In this document: in pieces, positions 17,286 through 26,584 of the stretch
Numbering within the stretch: the stretch's first letter is position 1
How the letters are laid out: each line of letters begins with the position of its first letter
Origin: Aggregatilinea lenta
Lineage (GTDB): Bacteria; Chloroflexota; Anaerolineae; Aggregatilineales; Aggregatilineaceae
Direction: 5' to 3'
Length of the DNA stretch: 64,000 nt
Assembly (NCBI RefSeq): GCF_003569045.1
Contig: NZ_BFCB01000004.1
Coordinates: forward strand, 174,254-238,253
The notes under the pieces: generated by a model
Seen by the model: only the letters and a program-made list of their open reading frames with translations
Told to the model about the DNA's origin: nothing
Database searches by the model: none
Position numbers and translations under genes: made by a program

Positions 17286-18590
17286 ATGTCCCTCAGCCGC
17301 ATCCAGACCGCACGAGACTCCGTACGATCCGTTTACAACGACTATCCTCGCCAGTTCTGGCTGCTGGTCGGCGCGTCCTTCATCGATCAGGTGGGCAACG
17401 CGCTGATTTTCCCGTTTTTTGCCATGTTCCTGACCGACCACTACGGGATCGATCTCGCCCAGGCGGGCGTGATCTTCGCCATCTACGCGGGGACCGGGTT
17501 GATCGGCGGCACGCTCGGCGGCGCGATGGCAGACCGCTTTGGCCGTAAACCGATCGCGCTGCTGTCATTGGTCATGAGCGCAGCAGGCAATCTGGCGATG
17601 GTGCTGGCGCACAGCCTCACCCTGTTATACGTCATCGCGGCGGTGATTGGTGTGGTGGGCAGCATCGGCGGCCCGGCATGGCAGGCGATGATGGCCGATC
17701 TGCTGCCCGAGCAAAAGCGCGCCGAGGGATACGGCATCATCCGCGTGACGTTCAATCTGGCGGTGACGTTCGGTCCGATCATCGGGGGGCTGCTGGCGGC
17801 GCTGTCGTACCTGCTGCTGTTCAGCGTGGACGCCGCGACGAGCTTCATCACAGCGGGGATCCTGTTCGTGCTGCTGCGCGAAACGCGTCCCGAACGCGCG
17901 GAGACTGATGCGCCCGTCGAGACGCTGACGCAAACCTTCCGGGGTTATGGCAAGGTGTTCCACGACAAGCTGTTCATGACGTTCGCCGTGCTGGGCATGG
18001 TGGTGTGGCTGGTGTACTTCCAGATGAACTCGACGCTGTCCGTGTACCTACGCGACGAGCATGGGATCGAGCCGTGGGGCTTCGGCCTGCTGCTGAGCAT
18101 GAACGCGATCATGGTCGTGCTGCTGCAGTTTTCGGTGACGCGCTACGTGAGCAAGCGCGCCTTCCCGTCGATGCTGGTGCTGGCGGTGGGCACGCTGCTG
18201 TACGCGGTCGGCTTCAGCATGTTCGGCTTCGCGGCCAGCATCGCGCTATTCGTGGCGGCAATGGTCATCATCACGGTGGGCGAAATGCTGGTCGTGCCGA
18301 TCGGGCAGGCGATTGCGGCGCGGCTGGCGCCGGAGGATATGCGCGGGCGCTACATGGCCGTGTTCGGGTTCGGCTTCGCGATCGCGTCCGGCAGCGGTAC
18401 GTGGCTGGCCGGGCAGATCAAGGCGCAGCTTGGCTTCGAGTGGGTGTGGTACCTGGGCGGCATCGTGGCCGGGCTGGCCGCGCTGGCCTACCTGACGCTG
18501 CAAATCCGGGCGGACGCGGCGGCGTTTGCGGTGGAGGAGCCGGTGTTGGAGCCGACGCTGGAGTTCAGCACGGAGCAGGGCGGGGGTTAG
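17286..18590 (+). CDS. MFS multidrug-type transporter
   Basis: The 434-residue protein shows about 12 hydrophobic helices and the major-facilitator signature between helices 2 and 3 (GGAMADRFGRKPI, about 78-90), as in drug:H+ antiporters of the MdtG/YfmO type. The loop after helix 6 (about 200-225) is charged as expected. The start ATG at 17286 has AGGAGA upstream. It is a likely efflux pump in the cytoplasmic membrane with unknown substrate. The divergent ACT-domain gene is the only nearby candidate for ligand sensing. A G-rich repetitive tract begins at its stop codon. Confidence 0.85.
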   Translation: MSLSRIQTARDSVRSVYNDYPRQFWLLVGASFIDQVGNALIFPFFAMFLTDHYGIDLAQAGVIFAIYAGTGLIGGTLGGAMADRFGRKPIALLSLVMSAAGNLAMVLAHSLTLLYVIAAVIGVVGSIGGPAWQAMMADLLPEQKRAEGYGIIRVTFNLAVTFGPIIGGLLAALSYLLLFSVDAATSFITAGILFVLLRETRPERAETDAPVETLTQTFRGYGKVFHDKLFMTFAVLGMVVWLVYFQMNSTLSVYLRDEHGIEPWGFGLLLSMNAIMVVLLQFSVTRYVSKRAFPSMLVLAVGTLLYAVGFSMFGFAASIALFVAAMVIITVGEMLVVPIGQAIAARLAPEDMRGRYMAVFGFGFAIASGSGTWLAGQIKAQLGFEWVWYLGGIVAGLAALAYLTLQIRADAAAFAVEEPVLEPTLEFSTEQGGG

Positions 18591-18630
18591 GGGTTAGGGA
18601 TTGGGGAGTAGGGAACGGGGGATAGGGAAA
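18583..18630 (+). repeat. G-rich tract directly after a stop codon
   Basis: Runs of GGGG and GGG separated by TTA, ATT, AGTA, AAC and ATA span the MFS stop codon. A close relative (GGGGAATTGGGGAGCAGGG) follows the dehydrogenase stop at 35.1 kb. It could fold as a G-quadruplex in DNA or mRNA. Confidence 0.5.
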
Positions 18631-18685
18631 GACAAAACGCGGGTGAGTTAGGGCGGGGTGACGGGGCAGCCTGGTGGCGCGCAGG

Positions 18686-18773
18686 CCTCACCCCCGGCCC
18701 CCTCTCCAATCAAGTTGGAGAGGGGAGACAAGCACAATCTGGGGTTCTGTAGGGGCGGGCTAAAAACCCGCCC
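18686..18773 (+). repeat. Composite intergenic repeat M1-M2
   Basis: M1 has an 11-bp perfect stem CCCCTCTCCAA/TTGGAGAGGGG (18699-18725) after CCTCACCCCCGG. M2 is GGGCGGG-CTAAAAA-CCCGCCC (18753-18773), followed by GATTTTC. It lies between convergent genes and could act as a terminator. Confidence 0.65.
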
Positions 18774-18815
18774 GATTTTCTTATCCCGTACCGAAGTGCA
18801 TTCAAAGGGGCAGGG

Positions 18816-20150
18816 TTACACCTGCTCGCCGGGATCGAGTGGCATGAGCACGAGGCCGGAGATCATCTTCGGGTAAAAGTCCGTGCTCTTTTGCGGCATT
18901 TTCTCGCCGTGCCCAGCGACGGCCTTGATGCTGTCCATGCGGGTGGGGCGCAGGAAGAACACGAAGTTCCCCTCGCCGCGATCGATGCTATCGACCGCTT
19001 CCGACGCGCTACGATGGTAGCGGATCATCGACTTATCCTCGACACCCTCCACCGGCACACCCGCGACCTGTTCGATCAGGATGCGGTGCGCAATGCTGAC
19101 CGCGAGCGACTTCCATTCCGGTGACTGGTCGCTGGTGATCAGGCGATCGATGAGCGCGGCGTCCTGCAGGGTGAGCGTGTAGAACCCTACGTCGGGGCCG
19201 CCGTAGTAGCCGAAAACGTCCGGCGCGTCCGCCGTGTTGAGCGCTTCCAGGCATGCGGCCAGATCGTCCACGTGGGCGGCGTTGAAGTAGAGCCGGGCGC
19301 GTTCGAGTACCTCCGCCGGGGCGGTCGCGGTGAAACTGCAGATTTCGCGGTGGGTAGGCAGCACCACGAGGCCGGGATCGTCCATGCTGACCAGCGTCGC
19401 GGCGACGTAGTTGAAGGCCGCATCCGGCGACGCATCAGGGTGGGCGGCGCGCTGTGCGTTGCGGTAGTTCAGCGCGGTTTCGTAGCGGTGATGGCCATCC
19501 GCGATGATCAGGTTGCGCTTCGGCCCCATCTCGGCTTCGATGGCGGCCAGCGTCGCTTCGTCGGTGACGACCCACAACCGCTGGCGCACGCCGCTCTCGA
19601 GCAATTCCTCGACGTCCAGATCCGGCTGGCGGTCGCCGATGGCTCTGCGCAGCAGGGCGTTGACGCGGTTGTCGGCGTCGGGGTAGAGCAGGAAGATCTG
19701 CTCGGTGTGAGCCTGGAGCGTGCTGATCAGGCGCAGTCGATCTTCCTTCGGCCCGGCGTGGGTGCGCTCGTGAGGCAGGATGATGCCCTCGTCGAACTCG
19801 GCCAGCTTCACTGCGGCAATCATGCCCAACCGGACGTATTGCTTGCCCTCGACCGTGAAGGTCTGCTCGTAGGCATACAGTGCCGGGCGGTTTTCGCGGG
19901 CCAGCACACCTTCGTCGCGCCACTGGTGATAGGCGTCGTTGGCGCGCGTGTAGACATTGGAGCCTTCCGGCGTATCGCCGGGTTCCGCTTTGCCCTGAAT
20001 GATGCGGACGATGTTGTAGGGGCTGAGCGCGTAATAACGCGCCTGAAGCTCGTCGGTGATGCGGTCATACGGCTGGCTCACAACGTCCTGAAGGCTGCCA
20101 ACACGATCGGCGTTGTAGCGGACGCCGCGAAACGGCTTGATCACGGCCAT
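18816..20150 (-). CDS. DUF1015 family protein
   Basis: The 444-residue protein matches the DUF1015 family in length and in its motifs: MAVIKPFRGVRYN at the start, VSQPYD, PHERT, and the central ADGHHRYETAL (about 211-221). The family is widespread and often sits near serine or phosphonate genes, but its biochemical role is unsettled; the ADGHHRY motif suggests a metal or phosphate site. Start 20150 is fixed by the family's conserved first residues and a purine-rich AAAGGGA upstream. It is divergent from a LysM protein gene. No membrane segment. Confidence 0.85.
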   Translation of the reverse strand: MAVIKPFRGVRYNADRVGSLQDVVSQPYDRITDELQARYYALSPYNIVRIIQGKAEPGDTPEGSNVYTRANDAYHQWRDEGVLARENRPALYAYEQTFTVEGKQYVRLGMIAAVKLAEFDEGIILPHERTHAGPKEDRLRLISTLQAHTEQIFLLYPDADNRVNALLRRAIGDRQPDLDVEELLESGVRQRLWVVTDEATLAAIEAEMGPKRNLIIADGHHRYETALNYRNAQRAAHPDASPDAAFNYVAATLVSMDDPGLVVLPTHREICSFTATAPAEVLERARLYFNAAHVDDLAACLEALNTADAPDVFGYYGGPDVGFYTLTLQDAALIDRLITSDQSPEWKSLAVSIAHRILIEQVAGVPVEGVEDKSMIRYHRSASEAVDSIDRGEGNFVFFLRPTRMDSIKAVAGHGEKMPQKSTDFYPKMISGLVLMPLDPGEQV

Positions 20151-20364
20151 GAAGCAGTTCCCTTTCGCTTTCCGGTCCGGCTGGACGCCGGAGCACCGCG
20201 CTGGTTCGATTTTACCAGGGGGCTTGCCGGGCGGCGAAGATCGCGGGCGCGAAATCGACGATTGGAGGCGAAGCCCGCGCGGGGCCCCGGCGTGGCAGGT
20301 GTGCGCGAATTGTATTATGATGTATCCAGCATGAGCTGTTCCGCCGCCGCAAAGGGGAGGCCGT

Positions 20365-22173
20365 ATGATGCACCGTGTGCAACACGTCTTGGTGATATGT
20401 CTGGCAGTCGTCCTGGTTCTGGCCGCGCCGTCACTGGTTCTGGCGCAGGGCGATGGGACAGTTACCCACACGGTTCAGTCCGGTGAAACGCTGTGGAACA
20501 TCGCTGTTGCATATGGCACGACCGCCGAGGCCATCGCGCAGGCGAATAACATCGTGAACCCCCAACTGATCTACAGCGGGCAGGTGCTGGTTATCCCACA
20601 GCCGGGCCAACCCGTACCAACCGCCGCATCCACTGCCGCGGCGAGCGACGCGACGGTTGTGCCGACCGTGGCTCCAACTGCCGTGCCCGCCGGAACGGAA
20701 ACGACGTATGTGGTCCAGCCCGGCGACAACCTGTACCGCATCGGCTTGCGCTTCAACCTCGTGCCGAGCGTGCTGGCCGCCTATAACGGGATCTACAACG
20801 AAAACTATATCTACGTCGGGCAGGTGCTGCGCATCCCACCCAGCGCGACCATGAATGAGCCGGTCGTCGTGGCCTCGTCGACCCCGATCGCGACCACCGC
20901 CGGCATGGACACTACCGCGCCGGTGGAAGCGACCGAAGAAGTCGTCGTCACCGAGGTCGTCGAGGCGACCGAAGAAGTGGCGACCGAAGCAGTGGTGGCG
21001 ACGGAAGCGATCGAGATGCCGCTGCCCACGGTCACAGCTGCGCCGACGCTGACGCCCGCACCCACCGATACGCCGGACGTTACGCCGCCGCCGATGGAAC
21101 CGACCCTGACGCTCGCGCCGGAACAGGCCGCGCTGCCAGGCCCGGCGCAGTCGATTGGGTTCGCGTACGGCGTGGTGGCGGACCTGCAAGATCAGGACAC
21201 GGCGCTGGTGGATCGTGCCACCGAACTGGAAATGACGTGGGTCAAGCAGGAGATTTCGTGGGAACGTTACGCGCCGGATGTCGACACGATCGACTGGGAC
21301 GCGCTGGATGCGATCGTCGATCCGCTAGACGAGGCCGGGTTGAATATTCTGCTTACGGTGACGGACGCACCGGACTGGGCGCGCGACACGACCGAGGAGC
21401 AGGGGCCGCCCGCCGATTACGCCGATCTGGCGGCGTTCGTGGGTGCACTGGCCGAGCGCTACGCGGGCCGCGTGAACGCCTACGAGATCTGGAGCGAGCA
21501 GAACCTGCGCCGCGAGTGGAATACGCCGCTGGGCATCAGCGCGCCAAGCTACGTCGAGATGCTGCGGCTGGCCTACACTGCGATCCGCACCGCCGATCCT
21601 GACGCGGTGGTCATCACGGGCGGGCTGGCTCCGACCGGCTACAACGACGGCGTGAACGCCATCAGCGACCGCGCGTACCTCGTCCAGCTTTACCGGGCGG
21701 GCGTCGCGGACTGGTCGGATGGGATCGGCGCACACCCGATGGGCTGGGCCAATCCGCCGGACAGCACGTGCTGCCAGCAGAATCGCCCGGACGTCGATGG
21801 GTGGGACGAGGACCCCAGCTTCTTCTTCTCGGACACGCTGCAGGACTACCGCGAGATCATGGTGCAGAACGGCGACAGCGGCACGTACCTGTGGGTGACC
21901 AAGTTCGGGTGGGGCACGAATGATGGCCTCAACGTGCAGCCGCCGCAGGGCTTCGAGTTCGTGGAATTCACCAGCCTGGACGAGCAGACGACCTACACCA
22001 TCCGTGCGTTCCAGTTGGGGCGCGAGCTTGGCTACGTAGGCCCGATGTTCATTTGGAACCTGAACTACTGCGAGGTCCAGGGTGTGATCGGCGTGGACTG
22101 CCTGTGGAGCCTGCTCGACCCGGCGGGCAACCCGCGCCCGGCGTTCCTGGGCGTGCGGGATATGTCGAAGTAG
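20365..22173 (+). CDS. Secreted LysM protein with a glycoside-hydrolase-like barrel, probably non-catalytic
   Basis: A 602-residue protein with a signal peptide (about 1-28), LysM domains at about 32-76 and 112-156, a low-complexity stalk rich in Thr, Pro, Glu and Val (about 165-250), and a C-terminal TIM-barrel domain (about 265-600) like clan GH-A glycosidases. The acid/base site reads IWSEQN with Glu378, where such enzymes have NE, and the nucleophile strand reads VTKFGWG with Lys513, where TEFG is expected. Loss of the nucleophile suggests it binds a glycan rather than cleaving it. GGGGAGG precedes two possible starts, 20365 and 20368. It would be tethered to the cell wall by LysM. Confidence 0.8.
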   Translation: MMHRVQHVLVICLAVVLVLAAPSLVLAQGDGTVTHTVQSGETLWNIAVAYGTTAEAIAQANNIVNPQLIYSGQVLVIPQPGQPVPTAASTAAASDATVVPTVAPTAVPAGTETTYVVQPGDNLYRIGLRFNLVPSVLAAYNGIYNENYIYVGQVLRIPPSATMNEPVVVASSTPIATTAGMDTTAPVEATEEVVVTEVVEATEEVATEAVVATEAIEMPLPTVTAAPTLTPAPTDTPDVTPPPMEPTLTLAPEQAALPGPAQSIGFAYGVVADLQDQDTALVDRATELEMTWVKQEISWERYAPDVDTIDWDALDAIVDPLDEAGLNILLTVTDAPDWARDTTEEQGPPADYADLAAFVGALAERYAGRVNAYEIWSEQNLRREWNTPLGISAPSYVEMLRLAYTAIRTADPDAVVITGGLAPTGYNDGVNAISDRAYLVQLYRAGVADWSDGIGAHPMGWANPPDSTCCQQNRPDVDGWDEDPSFFFSDTLQDYREIMVQNGDSGTYLWVTKFGWGTNDGLNVQPPQGFEFVEFTSLDEQTTYTIRAFQLGRELGYVGPMFIWNLNYCEVQGVIGVDCLWSLLDPAGNPRPAFLGVRDMSK

Positions 22174-22215
22174 CGCCCCGCGCGGCGATAATCGCCGCAC
22201 GATAGGGTAAAAACG

Positions 22216-22251
22216 ACCGCCCGGCTGTGTGTATCCAGCCGGGCGGTTTTT
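22216..22251 (+). terminator. Intrinsic terminator
   Basis: A 12-bp perfect stem ACCGCCCGGCTG/CAGCCGGGCGGT with an 8-base loop is followed by TTTTTG, 43 bases after the LysM/GH stop. Confidence 0.88.
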
Positions 22252-22267
22252 GTTGATATGAACGCGA

Positions 22268-22437
22268 CCTCACCCCGCGAGCTAGCGCTCGCTGCCCCTC
22301 TCCAACCTGGGTTGGAGAGGGGCGAAATCCCGTACCTGATTACGTAAGGGTAGGGTTTACTCTAGCCGGTAGGGGTAGTTCATGATCTGTGCCCCTACAA
22401 ACAACAAACAAACGGGCGATGCTTGCATCGCCCCTAC
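22268..22437 (+). repeat. Composite intergenic repeat M1-M2 (longest copy)
   Basis: M1 begins CCTCACCCC, contains the palindrome GCGAGCTAGCGCTCGC and a 13-bp perfect stem GCCCCTCTCCAAC/GTTGGAGAGGGGC (22294-22323). After about 90 bases comes M2, a 9-bp perfect stem GGGCGATGC-TT-GCATCGCCC followed by CTAC (22414-22437). It sits between convergent genes; most of the 296-bp gap is this element plus the terminator. Confidence 0.65.
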
Positions 22438-22469
22438 GAAAAACCACCGGTTACTTCTGCGTCGCTGGA

Positions 22470-25145
22470 CTACGGCACAGGGACCACGCGCGTGCTGGGG
22501 ATCGTCGTCGCGGCGACGGTCGGCGTGCGGGTGGAAGTGGGCGTGCGCGTCAGCGTCTTGCTAGGCGTGGGTGACGGGGTGTCTGTGTCTATGGGGCTGG
22601 GCGTGAGACTTGGCGTCTCTGTCGGCTCCGGCGTGTCGGTATCGGTCGGGGACGGCGTCACCGTGGGAGAGGGCGTCACACTGGGCGTGGACGTGTTGGT
22701 CGCCGTGTCGGTCGGTTCCGGTGTATTGGTCGGCGTGTCGGTATCGGTCGGTGTTGGCGTGATGCTCGGCGTCAGGGTGATGGTCGGCGTCGCGGTTTCG
22801 GTGGGCGACGGCGTGAAGCTGACTTCGGGTGTACGCGTCGCAACCCCGATCGCAGCGGTCGGGTTTTCTTCCGGCCCGGCGATGCGGAAGGCGCGCACGG
22901 CCATCTGCGACGTAATCGGCAGCAGGTTCAGCGCCAGCGTGCCGTCCGTGGCTTCGGGCAGCGTGACCGATTCCTCACCGATGACCGCGCCAGTCGCCGT
23001 GTCCCAGTAGGTGACGCGGTACAGGCCGGGCGGCATGCCGGGGAACGCCAGTTGGAAATTGAGCGGCCCCAGCGTCTGGGCGTCGCCGCCGTTCTGCCAC
23101 GTGTAGCTGCGATGCTGTGCCCATGCGACGGCGATGCCGACCGTACGGTCGGCCAGAGCCAGCGCGCGAACGGGTGCGCGGTAGTCCGCGATCTCGATGT
23201 AGCCGAGTTCCAGCCAGTCCGCGCCGAGGTTGTCGAGCACGACCGTGTGCTCGCCTGCGCTCAGCGGCACGGTGACCAGGATGTCCGCGCTGGCCGGGCT
23301 GAAGTCCACGCGCGCGACCTCGAACCCATCCACGTTGATGGTCAGCATAGCGGGTGCGTCGGGCGAGACGGTGCTGACGTGAATCCGCAGCTCCGTGTCG
23401 ACCGGCGGCGTGATGGTGAAGGTCTGCGGGCGGCTCAGGACGGGCGTGGCGCTGCCGTAGAAGAAGCTCGACATCTGGCCGGTGGACGGCACCGGGCCGT
23501 CGGCGGTCAGACGGTAGATCGTGTTCGGCGGCGAGATCGACTCTGGTTCGCGGTTGAAGTCCTCGATGCGCAGCGGCGTATAGGTGACGGCTTCGTCGGC
23601 GGACAGGCCGACTTCGACCGGCTGCAGGTCGGGCGAACCCCACGGGATGCCCTGGCTGAACTGCGCCAGCGGACGGAAGTCCTCGTAGAGATTCTCAGCA
23701 TCGACGTAGCTGTCCCACCACCACGTCGCACCGCCGCCTGCCGAGCCGGACAGGGCCGCGCTCCACAGCACGTTCTTGAGGTGGATGCCGTTGGGATCGT
23801 CGTCAATGGGCGGGTAGGTCGAATTCAGCGAGAACTCGGTGAGCAGCACCGGCTTGTCGAGGCTGCCCATCACCTCGCGAAGGGTCGCCAGGGTATCGCT
23901 GACGATATCGCCCGTGTCCTCGTCCGGGCGGCCCTGGTAGAGCTGCACGCCTGCAAAGTCGATGCCGGGCAGCCGCCACAGCGCGGTGTCCGGCTGGCGC
24001 AGCCCGACCGTGATCAGGTGGCGGTAGGGGTCGATCTGGCGCAGGTAGCCGGTCATGTCCTGGAGCCAGGGCTGGCCCCGGCTGGCGGTATAGCCGCTGA
24101 TGGCGTCCAGCGCGTCGGTGACCTCCCAGGCGAAGACGTTCGGGCTGTAGCCCCAGCGCGCGACGATGTAACGCAGGCGCTGGCGCAACAGGTCACGGGC
24201 GGTGGCGTCGAAGAAGATCGACGAGGGACCGTCAAGCGCGCCGCCGTTGGCCGTGTTGTACGGGTTGGTCGCCCAACTGATTGCGGCTTCGGGTCGGGCC
24301 GTGCCGGACGGCAGCGGCTCGGTGGTGAAGCCCCGGTGCCAGATGAGCGTGAGCTGCAGGTAGATGCCGCGCTCAGCGGCCATTTGCAGGATGGTGTCCA
24401 GGCGCCACGCGGCGGCCTGCGCCGCGTCGTAATCGCCGGGCGGACCGGGCGAATCAAGGCTGATGAACCAGGGCACGTCGAGATTGAGCCGGGCGTAGTT
24501 CGCCCCGGCGGCGCTCAGCTCGTCCAGCCAGCGCGAATAGGCGTCTAGGCCGCCCTCGTTGTCCAGCGCCCAGGCGAGGTTTTCGCCCACTGGGAAGTAG
24601 GCGGTGCCGTCATCGAAGGCGAAGTAGTGCGGGTTGCTGCCGGTGTGCACGAAGCCGGAGCTGTCGGACTCGATCACGCGGAACTCGCCTTCGCGGAGCG
24701 ACACGGTATCGTCCGGCGTGCGGGCTACCACGTCGAAGGTCCAGCGCCCGATCTGAGTCGGCGTGAAGCGCACGCGCCAGCCGGGCGCGCCCGCCGGTGA
24801 AGCGGCCATCGATTCGCAGTCGTCGCCGGTGCAGTTCAGCGCGTAGGGGCGGAGGTAAAACGCGGGCACCGGGATCGTTTCGCCCTTCGGGGAGCGGAAG
24901 GTGGCCTGCACGTCGATCTGGTCGGGATCGTAGGGATTGTCGTACGTGCCCGGCACGCTGACGGCGAACTCCAGCAGGCTGTAGCGCGGGATCGTCTCAG
25001 GGATGTCGTCCTGCGCCGGGGAGGGTGTCGGCGATGGCGTTTGCTGCTGCGCGGTGGCGATGGGAACGACGATCACGGCGCCCAACAGCAGGAGGCCCAC
25101 AGCCATAATCAACGACCAGCGGGTGTGTTCGCTCGAAACTCTCAT
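22470..25145 (-). CDS. Secreted DUF5060/glycoside-hydrolase-like protein with Thr/Pro-rich C-terminus
   Basis: An 891-residue protein: signal or anchor segment (about 10-35), a DUF5060-type beta domain (about 55-170), a GH5-like TIM barrel (about 180-480), a carbohydrate-binding-like beta domain (about 590-680), and a 120-residue C-terminal tail almost entirely Thr, Pro and Ser. In the barrel, the nucleophile strand is intact (LLTEFS, Glu437), but the acid/base strand reads AWEVTDALD, with Asp344-Ala345 where relatives have Asn-Glu. It may therefore bind rather than hydrolyse polysaccharide. Start 25145 follows a longer, unlikely extension to 25226. The tail could be O-glycosylated or interact with the wall. 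Confidence 0.78.
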   Translation of the reverse strand: MRVSSEHTRWSLIMAVGLLLLGAVIVVPIATAQQQTPSPTPSPAQDDIPETIPRYSLLEFAVSVPGTYDNPYDPDQIDVQATFRSPKGETIPVPAFYLRPYALNCTGDDCESMAASPAGAPGWRVRFTPTQIGRWTFDVVARTPDDTVSLREGEFRVIESDSSGFVHTGSNPHYFAFDDGTAYFPVGENLAWALDNEGGLDAYSRWLDELSAAGANYARLNLDVPWFISLDSPGPPGDYDAAQAAAWRLDTILQMAAERGIYLQLTLIWHRGFTTEPLPSGTARPEAAISWATNPYNTANGGALDGPSSIFFDATARDLLRQRLRYIVARWGYSPNVFAWEVTDALDAISGYTASRGQPWLQDMTGYLRQIDPYRHLITVGLRQPDTALWRLPGIDFAGVQLYQGRPDEDTGDIVSDTLATLREVMGSLDKPVLLTEFSLNSTYPPIDDDPNGIHLKNVLWSAALSGSAGGGATWWWDSYVDAENLYEDFRPLAQFSQGIPWGSPDLQPVEVGLSADEAVTYTPLRIEDFNREPESISPPNTIYRLTADGPVPSTGQMSSFFYGSATPVLSRPQTFTITPPVDTELRIHVSTVSPDAPAMLTINVDGFEVARVDFSPASADILVTVPLSAGEHTVVLDNLGADWLELGYIEIADYRAPVRALALADRTVGIAVAWAQHRSYTWQNGGDAQTLGPLNFQLAFPGMPPGLYRVTYWDTATGAVIGEESVTLPEATDGTLALNLLPITSQMAVRAFRIAGPEENPTAAIGVATRTPEVSFTPSPTETATPTITLTPSITPTPTDTDTPTNTPEPTDTATNTSTPSVTPSPTVTPSPTDTDTPEPTETPSLTPSPIDTDTPSPTPSKTLTRTPTSTRTPTVAATTIPSTRVVPVP

Positions 25146-25252
25146 GTAGGGTTGGCGTCCGGGTTTGCTCAAAAAAAGATAAGAAACAGGGCCGATATAG
25201 GATGCTTCTGCCTTATGATAGCACACTTAGTAATCTGGCGTCAGCAGGCTTG

Positions 25253-25795
25253 TTAGAGCGGGTCGTCTCCGGCATGCCAGCCGGGCTGGTCGCCCGCGAA
25301 GACCATGATCAGGTTGTCATCCGCGTCGTAGCTGGTATGCGCGAAAAACGGTGGCGCGCCGGGGTGGTCGAAAATGGCCGGCAGCAGCAGCGGCAGATCC
25401 TCGACCAGCGGCAAATCGTCCACCGCGTCCAGCGGCACCCATTCGAGCGCGCCTTCGTCGCAGTCGATAACCTCGCGCGAGTCGGCCCGCGCAGTGAAGA
25501 CGAACACCAGGATGCCGGTAGGTTCGCCCGCGTCCACATGGATCACGCCGCGCAGCCGGACGTCCGTCACGTCGAGGCCGGTTTCTTCCTGGATCTCGCG
25601 CACCGCGCCGGTGAGTGGATCTTCGTCGCGCTCGATGTGGCCGCCGACGCCGTTGTAGCGGCCCGGATACACGCGCTTGTGCATTCCGCGCTTCATCAGC
25701 AGGATGTCGTCGCCGTGCGTGACGAAGCAAAGCGTGCGAGGCAGCGCCAACCACCGCCCGGCGGTGGCGTCCGCGCCCTGATCTTTTGCGCCCAT
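25253..25795 (-). CDS. Nudix hydrolase
   Basis: The 180-residue protein carries a perfect Nudix box, GHIERDEDPLTGAVREIQEE then TGL (G-x5-E-x7-REUxEExGU), at about residues 52-74. The preceding RYNGVGGHIE resembles MTH1/MutT-like oxidised-nucleotide hydrolases. It would hydrolyse a nucleoside diphosphate linkage with Mg2+. The C-terminal part (about 120-180) is longer than in MutT and may set specificity. It is monocistronic. No membrane segment. The exact substrate cannot be told from sequence. Confidence 0.85.
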   Translation of the reverse strand: MGAKDQGADATAGRWLALPRTLCFVTHGDDILLMKRGMHKRVYPGRYNGVGGHIERDEDPLTGAVREIQEETGLDVTDVRLRGVIHVDAGEPTGILVFVFTARADSREVIDCDEGALEWVPLDAVDDLPLVEDLPLLLPAIFDHPGAPPFFAHTSYDADDNLIMVFAGDQPGWHAGDDPL

Positions 25796-25931
25796 AAGCT
25801 GGCTCCTGTGCCCGAAAAAGGGGTATCGCTGCGCGGGGCGGATTATAGCGCGCGCCGGGCGGGGCGCGAACGCGCTTGTGTGGGAACGCGGCTGGGCGGG
25901 AATGCCTGGGCGGACGCCCCGATTTTTAGGT

Positions 25932-25960
25932 TTGTCGGGGGGTGGGGCTTGATGTATGCT
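25932..25960 (+). promoter_or_regulatory. Candidate promoter for the coiled-coil/SPFH pair
   Basis: TTGTCG, a 17-bp G-rich spacer and TATGCT, ending 34 bases before the start at 25995. Both hexamers are moderate matches. Confidence 0.35.
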
Positions 25961-25994
25961 TAATCTAAGTGCTCATACTAAGGGAGAGTTCAGA

Positions 25995-26516
25995 ATGAAC
26001 GACCTGTACAGCCGGATCGTGAGCCAGCGTGGGTCGCTTGAGCGGCTGGGTGCACGGCTCCCCGGCTTTGGTGGCTATATGGATATGAGTGCGCGGCGGC
26101 AGGCCGACCGGATCATCCGCGAGCAGGTCGCAGCCGAGCTGACGCAGCAGATCAACCGGCTGCCCGCCATTGAAAAGCAACTGCTTGACGCGGGTGGATT
26201 GCAGCATATGAGTGAGACGCGCAGCGCGAAGATCAAGATGCAGACGTTCATTGACCGCGTGGCGACGGCTGCGCCCGGCTATAGCGGTTTCTACGACGCG
26301 ATCAAAGTTACCGCCGAAGATCTGGCCGTGGTGTACGCCTTCGACGAGGCGCTGCTGCGCTATGGCGATGCGTTCCAGGAAAAGCTCGACGCGCTGGGAC
26401 AGGCGGCCAGCAGCGGCGAAGGCATCAAGGAAGCCATCGCGGAACTGGACCGCGTGACGATCGAAGCGAACGACGCCTTCAGCCTGCGCGAGAAGACGCT
26501 CAGCGGGCTTGAATAG
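25995..26516 (+). CDS. Helical protein of unknown function, upstream of the SPFH gene
   Basis: I do not recognise this 173-residue protein. It is almost entirely predicted helix, with a basic N-terminal third (SARRQADRIIREQ) and heptad-like stretches (VAAELTQQINRLPAIEKQLL; LRYGDAFQEKLDAL) that suggest coiled coils. There is no signal peptide. AAGGGAGAG precedes the ATG at 25995. Only 68 bp separate it from the SPFH-domain gene on the same strand, so the two are probably co-transcribed and may work together at the membrane, as PspA-like and YdjI-like proteins do; that analogy is inference. Confidence 0.65.
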   Translation: MNDLYSRIVSQRGSLERLGARLPGFGGYMDMSARRQADRIIREQVAAELTQQINRLPAIEKQLLDAGGLQHMSETRSAKIKMQTFIDRVATAAPGYSGFYDAIKVTAEDLAVVYAFDEALLRYGDAFQEKLDALGQAASSGEGIKEAIAELDRVTIEANDAFSLREKTLSGLE

Positions 26517-26584
26517 CAGAACCCGGCTGCCGGGTGGCAGCGTCATGTAACAGCACTATGTAGCAGCACAGGGAGACAAAACCA

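Noticed and set aside
22500..22830. Dense short repeats (GGCGTGTCGGTATCGG and similar) that look CRISPR- or minisatellite-like
   Set aside because: They encode the Thr/Pro-rich tail of the secreted glycosidase-like protein in frame, with no spacer structure.
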